Positions 31,887 to 45,192 of a stretch of 64,000 bases of DNA are shown here, in pieces. A program made the translations under genes and the position numbers. The first letter of the stretch is position 1, and each line of letters opens with the position of its first letter. The DNA is from an uncultured Eubacteriales bacterium (lineage in GTDB: Bacteria > Bacillota > Clostridia > Peptostreptococcales > Anaerovoracaceae), in NCBI GenBank assembly GCA_902773665.1, contig CACYFF010000003.1, positions 1-64,000 of the forward strand, read 5' to 3'. The notes below the pieces were generated by a model that was given only the letters and a program-made list of their open reading frames with translations, was not told where the DNA came from and ran no database searches.

Positions 31887-32785
31887 AGCCCCGCCTCTTT
31901 CCGCTTTGCAGCACGGACTGCGATCAGTTCTGCGGCGATGCTCACGGCGATCTCCTCCGGCGTCTCGGAACCGATGGAAAGCCCGATGGGAGTCTTGACC
32001 CGGTCAACGTCCTCATCCGAAAAACCTGCCGCAAGCAGTTTGGTCCGCAGCGCTTCCGCCTTCGCCCGGGAGCCCATGCAGCCCAAGTAGGCGAAGTCCT
32101 TGCGCAGCACCTGTTCCAACACTTCGAAGTCGTGCTTATGGCCGCTGGTCATCACGACGATATAATCCTTTTCACCGATGGGCAGCTGTGCCGCAGCCGT
32201 GTCGTAGTCTTCGCAGAGCACTTCCTCCGCATCGGGAAAGCGTGCTGCATCCGCATACGCGCCCCGGTCGTCGATGACCGCAACGCGAAAGCCAGTCCGA
32301 GCCAGGATCGGCACCAGCGCAAAGGCGCAGTGACCCCCGCCGAACACGCAGACGCGCGGCAGTGCAGGGATCGTCAGAAGACCCGCCTCTTTGCCCAGAT
32401 CCAGCTGCGCATCCTGCCCTGCCTCCAATGCCTTGCAGGCCTCTTCCAGCCGCGCCGCCCACCTTGCCGGATCTTCGGACAAACAGGTAAACGCGAGCGT
32501 TACTTTTCCGCCGCACAGCATTTGGGGCAGTTCCGCCGAAGCGCTGCCCAAGGTGAATTCCCGGACGCAGCTGGCGCCCTCCGCCAGGTCCGCTGCTGCC
32601 AGTTCCAGACAGCGGGCTTCCAGCGCTCCGCCGCCTACGCTGCCGCAGAGCAGGCCACCGGAATCACACAGCATCATGGCGCCTCTGCACCGGGGCGCGG
32701 AGCCGTCGCTGGAGAGGATGCTTACAAGCATAGCAGGCTCGCCGCTTTTCAGTTGTTCCCTCGCGCTGTTTAACAAGTTCTGCAT
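31883..32785 (-). CDS. XdhC-family molybdenum cofactor sulfuration/insertion protein
   Basis: XdhC proteins bind molybdenum cofactor, help to add its terminal sulfur (or, in this context, perhaps selenium) and insert it in xanthine dehydrogenase-like enzymes. The N-terminal XdhC/CoxI domain has GSAPRCRGAMML and GSVGGGALEARC; the C-terminal Rossmann part has VFGGGHCAFALVPIL and YIVVMTSGHKHD. 300 residues, full length. There is no SD before the ATG, and the predicted transcription start coincides with it (see findings). First gene of the yqeC-yqeB operon. Confidence 0.9.
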   Translation of the reverse strand: MQNLLNSAREQLKSGEPAMLVSILSSDGSAPRCRGAMMLCDSGGLLCGSVGGGALEARCLELAAADLAEGASCVREFTLGSASAELPQMLCGGKVTLAFTCLSEDPARWAARLEEACKALEAGQDAQLDLGKEAGLLTIPALPRVCVFGGGHCAFALVPILARTGFRVAVIDDRGAYADAARFPDAEEVLCEDYDTAAAQLPIGEKDYIVVMTSGHKHDFEVLEQVLRKDFAYLGCMGSRAKAEALRTKLLAAGFSDEDVDRVKTPIGLSIGSETPEEIAVSIAAELIAVRAAKRKEAGL

Positions 32786-32791
32786 GCTTTC

Positions 32792-32820
32792 ATTCTAACT
32801 TTCCGGCAGATAGAAATCAA
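32792..32820 (-). promoter_or_regulatory. Promoter of xdhC-yqeC-yqeB, possibly leaderless
   Basis: Minus strand TTGATT (32815-32820), 17 bases, TAGAAT (32792-32797). The -10 box ends only six bases before the ATG, so transcription should begin at or next to the start codon. Confidence 0.5.
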
Positions 32821-32853
32821 ACGCTTCCCGTGTCCCGGAGCAGCAAATCCTTC

Positions 32854-32882
32854 TCGCCAGCGGCGCCTTCCTGTTCTATAAT
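32854..32882 (+). promoter_or_regulatory. Promoter of the D-cysteine desulfhydrase gene
   Basis: TCGCCA (32854-32859), 17 bases, TATAAT (32877-32882). The leader holds a small CCGGGC/GCCCGG hairpin near 32902-32919 and the SD AAAGGAG before ATG 32942. Confidence 0.6.
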
Positions 32883-32941
32883 AAAGATAAGCAAACAGGA
32901 CCGGGCCGATCTGCCCGGGTCACAGGACAAAGGAGCGTAAC

Positions 32942-33901
32942 ATGAAAAAAATAGAAGATTTTCCCCGCATCCCCCTGGCTGTGCTTCCGACGCCGATCCA
33001 GAAGCTGGAGAACATCAGCCGCATCCTGGGCACCAATGTCTACATCAAGCGAGACGACATGACCGGCATCGGTCTGGGCGGCAACAAAGTCCGCAAGCTG
33101 GAATTCCTGCTGGCGGATGCCAAAAATAAAGGCGCCGAGATCGTGTTCACCACCGGCGGTGCGCAGTCCAACCACGCCATGCTGACGGCAGCCTGCTGCA
33201 AGAAGCTGGGCATGACCCCGATCCTCATCCTCAAGAAGAGAGGCGTAACGGACCGCAAGGGCAACATCCTGCTGGAATACCTGATGAACACGGACGTACG
33301 CTTCCTGGACACCGACGATTCCGCAGACGTATACAGAGAAATGGACAGAGTCGGCCAGGAGAGCGGCAAGGTCTATTACAAGATCCCCACCGGCGGTTCC
33401 AATGCGCTGGGCGCGCTGGGCTACGTCAATTGCGTCAAAGAGATCCCCGAACAGACCGACATCAAATTCGACTACATCTGCTGTGCGGAAGGCAGCGGCG
33501 GTACCCACGCGGGCGTCGCGATGGGAGCGAAGCTGTTTATGCCCGACACCCGCGTCATCGGCCTGATGGTCGACACCGACCCGTTCGAAGAGATCACCAC
33601 GAACATCATGAAGGATCTGGCGGCGATGCTGGAACTGGATTTCGTTCCCACCGTGGATGACGTCCATCTGAAGAACGTCGCAGGTCCGGGCTATGCGATC
33701 CCCTCTCCCGAGGGCAACGCAGCGATCCGCATGATGGCGGAGAACGAAGGCCTGTTCCTCGATCCGGTCTACACCGGCAAGGCGTTCGGCGGCCTCATCA
33801 AGATGGCAAGAGAAGGCAAGTTTGGGCCGGATGACAACATCCTGTACCTGTACTCCGGCGGTGCCGGCGGCCTGTTCGCTATCGACGTCAACCTCGACTG
33901 A
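32942..33901 (+). CDS. dcyD: D-cysteine desulfhydrase (PLP, ACC deaminase family)
   Basis: Fold type II PLP enzyme that breaks D-cysteine to pyruvate, ammonia and sulfide. The N-terminus (LPTPIQKLENISRILG) and the PLP-lysine motif GLGGNKVRKLEF, then TGGAQSNHA and the phosphate-cup IPTGGSNALGALGYV, fit D-cysteine desulfhydrase better than ACC deaminase. 319 residues. A broader diaminopropionate- or D-amino-acid lyase activity cannot be excluded. It is divergent from the xdhC operon and ends with its own terminator, so it is a single-gene unit. Confidence 0.88.
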   Translation: MKKIEDFPRIPLAVLPTPIQKLENISRILGTNVYIKRDDMTGIGLGGNKVRKLEFLLADAKNKGAEIVFTTGGAQSNHAMLTAACCKKLGMTPILILKKRGVTDRKGNILLEYLMNTDVRFLDTDDSADVYREMDRVGQESGKVYYKIPTGGSNALGALGYVNCVKEIPEQTDIKFDYICCAEGSGGTHAGVAMGAKLFMPDTRVIGLMVDTDPFEEITTNIMKDLAAMLELDFVPTVDDVHLKNVAGPGYAIPSPEGNAAIRMMAENEGLFLDPVYTGKAFGGLIKMAREGKFGPDDNILYLYSGGAGGLFAIDVNLD

Positions 33902-33919
33902 TCCCCGGCAGAATAAACG

Positions 33920-33955
33920 AAGAGTTCCGGCACATTGTCCGGAACTCTTATTGTT
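33920..33955 (+). terminator. Terminator of dcyD
   Basis: Arms AAGAGTTCCGG (33920-33930) and CCGGAACTCTT (33939-33949), eight-base loop, then ATTGTTG. Confidence 0.75.
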
Positions 33956-33961
33956 GTGATG

Positions 33962-34104
33962 AAAAACGAACCGCGCCGGGAGACCGGCCAGACTGATCTG
34001 CGGCACAAAGACGGGCCCGTTTATGGCTGCTTCCTTCCGGACCTGACCAGGTTCACAGGTGTCTCTTGCGCAGGGCCCGGCCGGTCTCCCGGCGCGGCTC
34101 ATGC
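33962..34104 (-). ncRNA. ffs: Signal recognition particle RNA, small bacterial type (4.5S-like)
   Basis: On the minus strand the universally conserved SRP apical segment GGTCAGGTCCGGAAGGAAGC is present, with AGCAGCCA following. The flanks GCCGCGCCGGGAGACCGGCC and its complement close a roughly 20-pair stem, giving the single long hairpin of the small SRP RNA. The 3' arm is followed by GTTCGTTTTT, a terminator-like end. A consensus promoter lies just upstream. This RNA forms the particle with Ffh that targets membrane proteins. Confidence 0.93.
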
Positions 34105-34110
34105 TCGACT

Positions 34111-34139
34111 ATTATACTGAATCGCGGCGCTTTTGGCAA
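34111..34139 (-). promoter_or_regulatory. Strong promoter of the SRP RNA gene
   Basis: Minus strand TTGCCA (34134-34139), 17 bases, perfect TATAAT (34111-34116). Predicted start near 34104, right at the 5' arm of the RNA. Confidence 0.75.
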
Positions 34140-34142
34140 GCG

Positions 34143-37229
<3,087 letters not shown>

Positions 37230-37261
37230 GACAGTTTCCTCCTGCCTAACAGCGGGCAGTT

Positions 37262-39268
<2,007 letters not shown>

Positions 39269-41506
39269 CTAGAGCTTCTTAAGCGGGGCCAGGTCTTTGG
39301 CCAGTTTCTTCGTTCCCACCGTATTGAAAATTACAGTGAGCACGTTGCCCTTGCATTCGATGACGGTGCCCTTGCCGAATTTGGGGTGTTCCACCGTGTC
39401 GCCGGGCAGCACGTTGACCCCGGCCAGCGTCTCCTTCTTTGCACCCATGGCGGTTTGCCGGACGGCGTTGGCCTGGGCGATGGGAGAGACGTAGGGACCG
39501 GCGGCGTAAGGCGCTTTCGTATCGTAGCGGTCGAATGCCACGCCCTGTCCTCTCTTTTCGTACAGCGCGTCGCCCTTCATGTATTTTCTGTCGATCTCCT
39601 TCAGGAAAGGAGATTCGGCGGTAAAGTCGGTCTTGCCGTAGAGCATGCGCATCTCGGCGCTGCTCATAAACAGGCGTTTCTTTGCCCGGGTCATGCCCAC
39701 GTAGCACAATCTGCGCTCCTCCTCCAGCCCTTCGCCGCGGTCCAGCGTGCGGTAGCTGGGGAAGATGCCGAGTTCCATGCCGGGCATAAAGACCACAGGG
39801 AATTCCAGGCCCTTGGCGGAGTGCAGCGTCATGAGGGTGACGGCGTCCGCCTCAGCGTTATGGTTGTCCACGTCGGACAGCAGCGCCAGCCCTTCCATGA
39901 ATCTCTCCAGCGTAAGGGCCTCCTGGGCGTCGTCCGCCTCCTTCTGCTTTTCGGAGATGACGGACTTGAATTCCAGCAGGTTTTCGATGCGGGCATCCGC
40001 CTCCACCGTTTCCATGTCCTGCAGCGCCTGCAGGTAACCGGAGCGGGCCAGCACCGTGTCGTAGATCTCCTCCACGCGCATGCGCTCCTGCTCGAGCGCC
40101 AGCGACGAGAGCATCTCCGTAAACGCCTTAACAGCCGTCTCGCTCTTGGCGGACAGGCTGCCCTGCACCTCCGGATCGGACAGCGTCTGCAGCAGGCTGC
40201 GGCCGGTGGCGGTCGCCATGGCCCGCAGCTTTTCCTCGGTCTTGGCGCCGATGCCGCGTTTGGGCTCGTTGAGCACGCGCAGCAGTGCCACGTCGTCCAA
40301 AGGATTGAGGATGAGCCGCATATACGCCAGCATGTCCTTGATCTCCTTGCGGTCGTAGTAGCGCAGGCCGGACAGCACCTGGTAGGGAATGCCCTTGCCG
40401 GACAGGCTGTCTTCGAAACGCCGCGACTGCACATTCGTGCGGTACAGGATGGCAAAATCCGAGTATTTCAGGTCCGGGTCGTTGCGCATGAGCGTGCGGA
40501 TCTTCTCGCAGGTCCAGCGGGCTTCTTCGCGGTCGTCGGAAGCGCGGTAGTATTCGATCTTCTCACCTGCCGGTGCCTGGGTCCACAGTTTTTTCGCCTT
40601 GCGGCCCCGGTTGCGGGAGATGACGCTGTGGGCGGCCTCGATGATGTTGGAGGTGGAGCGGTAGTTCTGCTCCAGTTTGATGACCTTCGCCCCGGGGAAA
40701 TCTTTTTCAAATTCCAGGATGTTGCGGATGTCCGCGCCGCGCCACTGGTAGATGCACTGGTCGTCGTCGCCCACCACGCACAGGTTGCGGTGCTTCTGCG
40801 ACAGCAGGTAGACCAGGCGATACTGCAGCATGTTGGTGTCCTGGTACTCGTCCACCATTACGTATTTAAACTTCTGCTGATACTTCAGCAGCGTCTCTTC
40901 GTCGCGCTCAAACAGCCTCACCGTATTGAGGATGAGGTCGTCGAAGTCCATGGCGTTGTTCTTTTTTAAGGCCTTCTCGTAGCGGTCGTACAGCGTACAG
41001 ATGGGCTGGTATTTATCGATATTGCCGTATTTGCGGGTGTATTCCGCGCTGGAGATGTTTTTCTCCTTGGCATCGGAGATCTCGGACAGCACGTAGGCGG
41101 GCGCATACTGCTTTTCGTCGTACTGCAGCTCCTTAACGATGCTCTTCATCAGAGCTTTCTGGTCCGCGGGGTCGTAGATGACGAAATTGCGTTCGTAGCC
41201 GATCTTGTCCGCGTCCATGCGCAGGATGCGAAGGCAGGCCGAGTGAAATGTCTGGATCCACATGCCCGGAGCAGGGCCTACGAGGGCCTCCACGCGGTCG
41301 CGCATCTCCGTCGCAGCCTTGTTAGTGAAGGTCACCGCCAGGATGGAATACGGGCTGACCCCTTGATCCTTGATCATGTAGGCGATGCGGTGGGTCATCG
41401 TGCCGGTCTTTCCGGAACCGGCACCGGCCAAGATCAGCAGCGGACCGTCCAGCGTCGTGGCGGCCTCGAGCTGCTGCGGGTTGAGTTTTGATAAATATTC
41501 CGGCAT
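39269..41506 (-). CDS. pcrA: UvrD/PcrA-family DNA helicase
   Basis: Superfamily 1A 3'-5' helicase. Walker A AGAGSGKTGTM (K33), Walker B VDEYQDTN, motif III GDDDQCIYQWRGAD, motif IV QNYRSTSNI, motif V TLMTLHSAKGLEFPVVF and motif VI EERRLCYVGMTRAKKRL are complete. The 745-residue length and the C-terminal Tudor-like end (VEHPKFGKGTVIECKGNVLTV) are those of PcrA. It works in repair and in clearing protein-DNA blocks. Confidence 0.97.
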   Translation of the reverse strand: MPEYLSKLNPQQLEAATTLDGPLLILAGAGSGKTGTMTHRIAYMIKDQGVSPYSILAVTFTNKAATEMRDRVEALVGPAPGMWIQTFHSACLRILRMDADKIGYERNFVIYDPADQKALMKSIVKELQYDEKQYAPAYVLSEISDAKEKNISSAEYTRKYGNIDKYQPICTLYDRYEKALKKNNAMDFDDLILNTVRLFERDEETLLKYQQKFKYVMVDEYQDTNMLQYRLVYLLSQKHRNLCVVGDDDQCIYQWRGADIRNILEFEKDFPGAKVIKLEQNYRSTSNIIEAAHSVISRNRGRKAKKLWTQAPAGEKIEYYRASDDREEARWTCEKIRTLMRNDPDLKYSDFAILYRTNVQSRRFEDSLSGKGIPYQVLSGLRYYDRKEIKDMLAYMRLILNPLDDVALLRVLNEPKRGIGAKTEEKLRAMATATGRSLLQTLSDPEVQGSLSAKSETAVKAFTEMLSSLALEQERMRVEEIYDTVLARSGYLQALQDMETVEADARIENLLEFKSVISEKQKEADDAQEALTLERFMEGLALLSDVDNHNAEADAVTLMTLHSAKGLEFPVVFMPGMELGIFPSYRTLDRGEGLEEERRLCYVGMTRAKKRLFMSSAEMRMLYGKTDFTAESPFLKEIDRKYMKGDALYEKRGQGVAFDRYDTKAPYAAGPYVSPIAQANAVRQTAMGAKKETLAGVNVLPGDTVEHPKFGKGTVIECKGNVLTVIFNTVGTKKLAKDLAPLKKL

Positions 41507-41515
41507 GCTGCGCTC

Positions 41516-43063
41516 CTATACGATGACGCTGCCGCCGATGAATTCGCGCAGGATGGAGTTGTTCGGAATATATTTCGTGTCTTCGATGACGTCCACATGG
41601 GACAGCAGGCGCGCCAGGCGCTGCGCCTCCGTGTAGTACTCGTCATCTTCGGGGATGTTCACCAGCATGGGCAGCGCGTCCTTCTTGAGCACCGCCAGCT
41701 CGTACACGAAGGCGGAGTTGAAGATGGCATCCGCTTCGTCGCTGTAGGGGAAGATGTTCTGCGCTTCTCCGACTCTTACCTTGGGCCAGGCTTCGATGGT
41801 CTGTCGAGCGTCCCAGCCCCGTTTCTTGGCGTCGCGCACGATGCGGCGGAGCTTGCGCATATCCGTCAGGGGAATGCGGGTGTAGTCGTCGATGCGGATC
41901 TGGGTGAGCGGGCTGATGTAGATCTTGAATTTGTCCGCCTTGGGGATGGCCGGCGTAAGAGCTTCGTTCAGGCCGTGGATGCCTTCGATGACCATAGGCT
42001 GGTGGGGTCCCAGCTTGAGTTTGCGCTCGCCGAAGATCTTCTTGCCCTGGTTGAAATCGAACCGGGGCAGATCCACTTCGCCGCCCGCCAGCAGGGTCTT
42101 CAGCTGTTCGTTAAACAGCTCCACGTCGATGGAGTCCAGATTCTCGAAATTCTGGGTGCCGTCCGGCCCCACGGGCACGAGATCCCGGTCGAGATAGTAA
42201 TCGTCGGTTCCCATGTAGACAGGCTTCTCGCCGTTGACCCAGAGCTGGGTGCACAGTCTGTGGGCGAAAGTGGTCTTGCCGGAAGAGGAAGGCCCCGCGA
42301 TGAGGACGATGCGCTTGCCGCTGTGAACGATCTCGTCCGCGATATGCGCGATCTTCTTCTCCTGCAGCGCTTCGGACACCTGGATGACGTCGTTGATCTG
42401 CCCGGCCGCGATGGCGCGGTTGAGGTCGGCGCAGGTGAGGATATTCAGCTTTTCCGCCCACTTGCGCTGCACCTGGAAAGCCTTGTACAGGTTTTTATTG
42501 TCCACGGCAGGCGCCAGTCCGCCTGGATGGGTGTCTTCCGGAATGCGGATGACGAGACCGCTGCGGCACTTGCGCAGATCGAAGTTCTGCAGATAGCCGG
42601 CGTGGGGCACCACCATATCCAGACCGTGTTCGATCATGGAGAACGGCACCTTGTCCTTCACCATCTGCTTCATCACCCACTCGGTCTTCTCCACGGCGAG
42701 CACGCCGAAGCCCCGCTCGCGCTTAATCTCCATAAAGATACCGCGGTTGAGAGAGTTGCCTATGGTCACCTTCGCCTCGGGGAACGCCTTCCCGATGGCG
42801 CAGCGGAACAGGTCGATGATGCTTCGCTGGAAGATCTCCTTGGCGCAGTTGTCGCGGATGTCCAGCAGGACGACTTCGTCCCCTTCTTCCGGGATCTCCG
42901 TAAGCGTCTTGACGGTATTGTTGATCCTGGCAGCGTAAACGGGATATTCGGTCGGAATATCGTTTTCCAGGATAATGCTCTCGATGGTGGATCCTTTCTC
43001 GATGCGGATCTCTTCTTCAGGCGCGCCGGGCTGTTTTTTCAGTCTGATCGTGATTTGTTCCAT
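41516..43063 (-). CDS. Nucleoside (uridine-type) kinase with N-terminal TGS domain
   Basis: Residues 1-70 form a TGS domain, 71-230 resemble the threonyl-tRNA synthetase editing/linker region (WVMKQMVKDKVPFSMIEHG is typical), and 245-515 are a uridine kinase-like P-loop domain (GPSSSGKTTF, K263; MGTDDYYLDRD). This three-part layout is a recognised family of nucleoside kinases in Bacillota and Thermotogae. The substrate is probably uridine or cytidine, but adenosine or inosine kinases exist in the family. It is first in the run with pcrA, ligA and the hybrid kinase. Confidence 0.9.
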   Translation of the reverse strand: MEQITIRLKKQPGAPEEEIRIEKGSTIESIILENDIPTEYPVYAARINNTVKTLTEIPEEGDEVVLLDIRDNCAKEIFQRSIIDLFRCAIGKAFPEAKVTIGNSLNRGIFMEIKRERGFGVLAVEKTEWVMKQMVKDKVPFSMIEHGLDMVVPHAGYLQNFDLRKCRSGLVIRIPEDTHPGGLAPAVDNKNLYKAFQVQRKWAEKLNILTCADLNRAIAAGQINDVIQVSEALQEKKIAHIADEIVHSGKRIVLIAGPSSSGKTTFAHRLCTQLWVNGEKPVYMGTDDYYLDRDLVPVGPDGTQNFENLDSIDVELFNEQLKTLLAGGEVDLPRFDFNQGKKIFGERKLKLGPHQPMVIEGIHGLNEALTPAIPKADKFKIYISPLTQIRIDDYTRIPLTDMRKLRRIVRDAKKRGWDARQTIEAWPKVRVGEAQNIFPYSDEADAIFNSAFVYELAVLKKDALPMLVNIPEDDEYYTEAQRLARLLSHVDVIEDTKYIPNNSILREFIGGSVIV

Positions 43064-43090
43064 CCTGAATACTCCTTTTCGTGTTTTTAT

Positions 43091-43129
43091 GAAAAGGGCC
43101 TGCCCTCCGATGCTTCGGGGAGCAGGTCC
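43091..43129 (-). terminator. Hairpin between folC and the nucleoside kinase gene
   Basis: Minus strand GGACCTGC ... GCAGGCCC with an inner CCGA/TCGG stem, followed by TTTTC. It can end folT-folC transcripts. A minus-strand TATAAT at the end of folC means it could also sit in the leader of the nucleoside kinase mRNA. Confidence 0.6.
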
Positions 43130-43150
43130 TGCGAATTCTGCTACTCTTTA

Positions 43151-44422
43151 TTATACTCCTTCGAGCCACTCCTGCACATCCCCCACTTGGTATAAAGACC
43201 CGAAAATGCACAGGATATCGCCCGCCTCCAGGCCTTGTACGGCAAGGGAAAGACCGCTTTTCACATCGCCTCCGGGCAATGCCGGAAGGCCGGTCTCCTC
43301 TTCGATGACCCTTGCGAGATCTTCGCAGGGAAGGCTGCGGCTCGAATGGGGGGTGACCGCGACGAACCGCTTCGCGAATGGTGCAACGGTGCGGATCATC
43401 CGCCGGTAGTCCTTGTCGGCCATCACGCCCATCAGGAAAACGATCTTCCGGTCCGCAAGGTACGTGGCGAGGCACTCTGCCAGCTGCTTTGCGCCGTCCG
43501 GATTGTGGGCGCCGTCGATGATCATCAGGGGATCTTTGCGCAGGATCTCGAAGCGGCCCGCCCAGCGGGTCTTCTTCAGCCCTTCGCGCAGTGCCTCTTC
43601 AGATATGTGCCAGCCGTTCTGCTGCAGCACGTCCACCGTATCCAGCACGCCCATCACGTTTACGAGCTGATAGTTCGCGACAAGGGGGATCTGCAGATCC
43701 CTGCGGTCTCTATAGTCGAAGATCTGTCCGTCCAGAGACTGTTCTCTGACCGTCAGCAGACCCGGGTCGGTAACGGTAAGCGGGCTGTCCAGTTCTTCGC
43801 AGGTGCGCCGGAACACGGCTAGCGCCTCTTCGCTCTGATCCTGCGCCACAGCAGGGCAGCCAGGTTTTATGATGCCGGCCTTTTCCTCCGCGATCTTTTC
43901 CAGGGTGTCGCCCAGGATCTCCGTGTGGTCCAGGTCGATGTGGCACAGAACGCTGCAGGCGGGCTCGTCGACGACGTTCGTCGCATCCAGTCTGCCGCCC
44001 ATGCCCACTTCGAGCACCACGACCTCACAGCCGGCCCGCTCGAAGCAGACCATGGCCAGCGCCGTGATGCGTTCGAACACCGTGGGTCTGTCGTCCATCT
44101 GTTCGACGCACTGTTCCAGGATCTCCGCAGCGCGGCACATCTCCTCATCGGAGACGTCTTTCCCGTCGATGCGGATGCGCTCGTTATACTTCCGCAGATG
44201 GGGCGACGTGTACAGTCCCGTCTTATATCCCGCTTCCTGCAGCACAGATGCCAGCATGGCAGCCGTAGATCCCTTGCCGTTGGTGCCGGCGATATGGACG
44301 AACTGCATCCTGTTCTGGGGGTCACCCGCCAGATGCAGCAGCTTCTTTACCCGGGACAGTCCCAGGCGGCTTCCCATCCAGTTGGATATCTCTAAAAATT
44401 CGATCGCTTGCTGATAATTCAT
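43151..44422 (-). CDS. folC: Folylpolyglutamate synthase / dihydrofolate synthase
   Basis: Mur-ligase-type enzyme that adds glutamates to folate, trapping it in the cell. AGTNGKGSTAAML is the P-loop, TSPHLRKYNERIRI and VLEVGMGGRLDATN the next motifs, HIDLDHTEILGDTLEKIAEEKAGI the metal and folate region, and IIDGAHNPDGA the second-domain motif. 423 residues. Three bases separate it from folT, so folate import and retention are co-expressed. Confidence 0.97.
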   Translation of the reverse strand: MNYQQAIEFLEISNWMGSRLGLSRVKKLLHLAGDPQNRMQFVHIAGTNGKGSTAAMLASVLQEAGYKTGLYTSPHLRKYNERIRIDGKDVSDEEMCRAAEILEQCVEQMDDRPTVFERITALAMVCFERAGCEVVVLEVGMGGRLDATNVVDEPACSVLCHIDLDHTEILGDTLEKIAEEKAGIIKPGCPAVAQDQSEEALAVFRRTCEELDSPLTVTDPGLLTVREQSLDGQIFDYRDRRDLQIPLVANYQLVNVMGVLDTVDVLQQNGWHISEEALREGLKKTRWAGRFEILRKDPLMIIDGAHNPDGAKQLAECLATYLADRKIVFLMGVMADKDYRRMIRTVAPFAKRFVAVTPHSSRSLPCEDLARVIEEETGLPALPGGDVKSGLSLAVQGLEAGDILCIFGSLYQVGDVQEWLEGV

Positions 44423-44425
44423 GGG

Positions 44426-44944
44426 TCACCTTTCCATGGCGGGCAGCGACGGCTTGACCCGCTGCAGGACCTTTGCCAGCACGAGGATGCCCGCGGTCTG
44501 CACGACGGTAAGGATGAGGCTCTGGACGACGCGGGTCGCCAGCAGCACCTTGAATTCCGAGCCGTAGAGCACGGAGATGAAATACGTGTTGCACAAAAGT
44601 CCCAGGATGAACTGGTTGATGAGGACCGCGCAGACGACGCGGCCGGGGGTCTGTTCCTTGTGGAAGAACAGCCCGAACACGAGCCCGGTGAGCGCGGCAG
44701 TCGCCGTGAAACCGGGGAAATAGGCTCCGATGGGAAAGAGGGTGGCACCGAGGAAGTCTGCCATGCCGCCGCAGACGGCGGCTTCGACCGGGCCCAGCAG
44801 GATGGCTGCGGCAGCCACCGGGATAAACGCAAACCCGATCTTCATGTTCCAGGTGCTGATGGAGACGAAACGGCTGAGGACGACCTCCATGGCGATGAGC
44901 ACGCCGAGGACGACCAGTTTCTGAACACTGATGCCTTTCTTCAT
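44426..44944 (-). CDS. folT: Folate ECF transporter S component FolT
   Basis: Membrane protein of 172 residues with about six hydrophobic segments that binds folate and docks on the shared ECF energising module. VLIAMEVVLSRFVSI, a folate-branch start, FAFIPVAAAAILLGPVEAAVCG and GFTATAALTGLVFGLF are characteristic. The EcfA/EcfT module is not in the window. The SD lies inside an 11-bp hairpin downstream of a THF riboswitch, so synthesis should fall when reduced folates are plentiful. Confidence 0.94.
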   Translation of the reverse strand: MKKGISVQKLVVLGVLIAMEVVLSRFVSISTWNMKIGFAFIPVAAAAILLGPVEAAVCGGMADFLGATLFPIGAYFPGFTATAALTGLVFGLFFHKEQTPGRVVCAVLINQFILGLLCNTYFISVLYGSEFKVLLATRVVQSLILTVVQTAGILVLAKVLQRVKPSLPAMER

Positions 44945-44950
44945 AATGCA

Positions 44951-44982
44951 AAACTCCTTTCTCGTCGCCGTGAAAGGAGTTT
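44951..44982 (-). promoter_or_regulatory. SD-sequestering hairpin of the THF riboswitch
   Basis: Arms AAACTCCTTTC and GAAAGGAGTTT (plus coordinates 44951-44961 and 44972-44982) pair perfectly over 11 bases. The minus-strand 3' arm contains the folT SD (AAAGGAG) just before the ATG, so pairing would block translation; its closeness to the aptamer fits an expression platform. Confidence 0.75.
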
Positions 44983-44995
44983 ATCGACATCCTTT

Positions 44996-45090
44996 TTCGG
45001 CAGCGGACGCGGGGCAGCACCGCGGCAAGCCTTCGTTCCGGGGCGACATCCCATCCTCCGGACACTTAACGCGCTGCTCCTACTCTGACC
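44996..45090 (-). promoter_or_regulatory. Tetrahydrofolate (folT) riboswitch aptamer
   Basis: On the minus strand the leader shows the conserved blocks of the THF riboswitch in order: GGAGTAGGAGCAGCGCG, TTAAGTGTCCGG, GGATGGGATGTCGCC, CCGGAACGAAGG, CCGCGGTGCTGC and CGTCCGCTGCC. The long-range GCAGC pairings and the pseudoknot-forming GGGATGTCG are recognisable by eye. It is directly upstream of folT, the classic regulated gene. Confidence 0.9.
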
Positions 45091-45114
45091 AGAAAGTATT
45101 CTATTAACAAGTTG

Positions 45115-45143
45115 ATTGTACCCTACCCAGCCTCCATTCTCAA
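45115..45143 (-). promoter_or_regulatory. Promoter of folT-folC
   Basis: Minus strand TTGAGA (45138-45143), 17 bases, TACAAT (45115-45120). Predicted start near 45108, about 20 bases before the aptamer. Confidence 0.65.
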
Positions 45144-45192
45144 CGGGTTTTGCCCAAAAAGTTTTTGCTGATGCCCATCAATTCCACTGATG

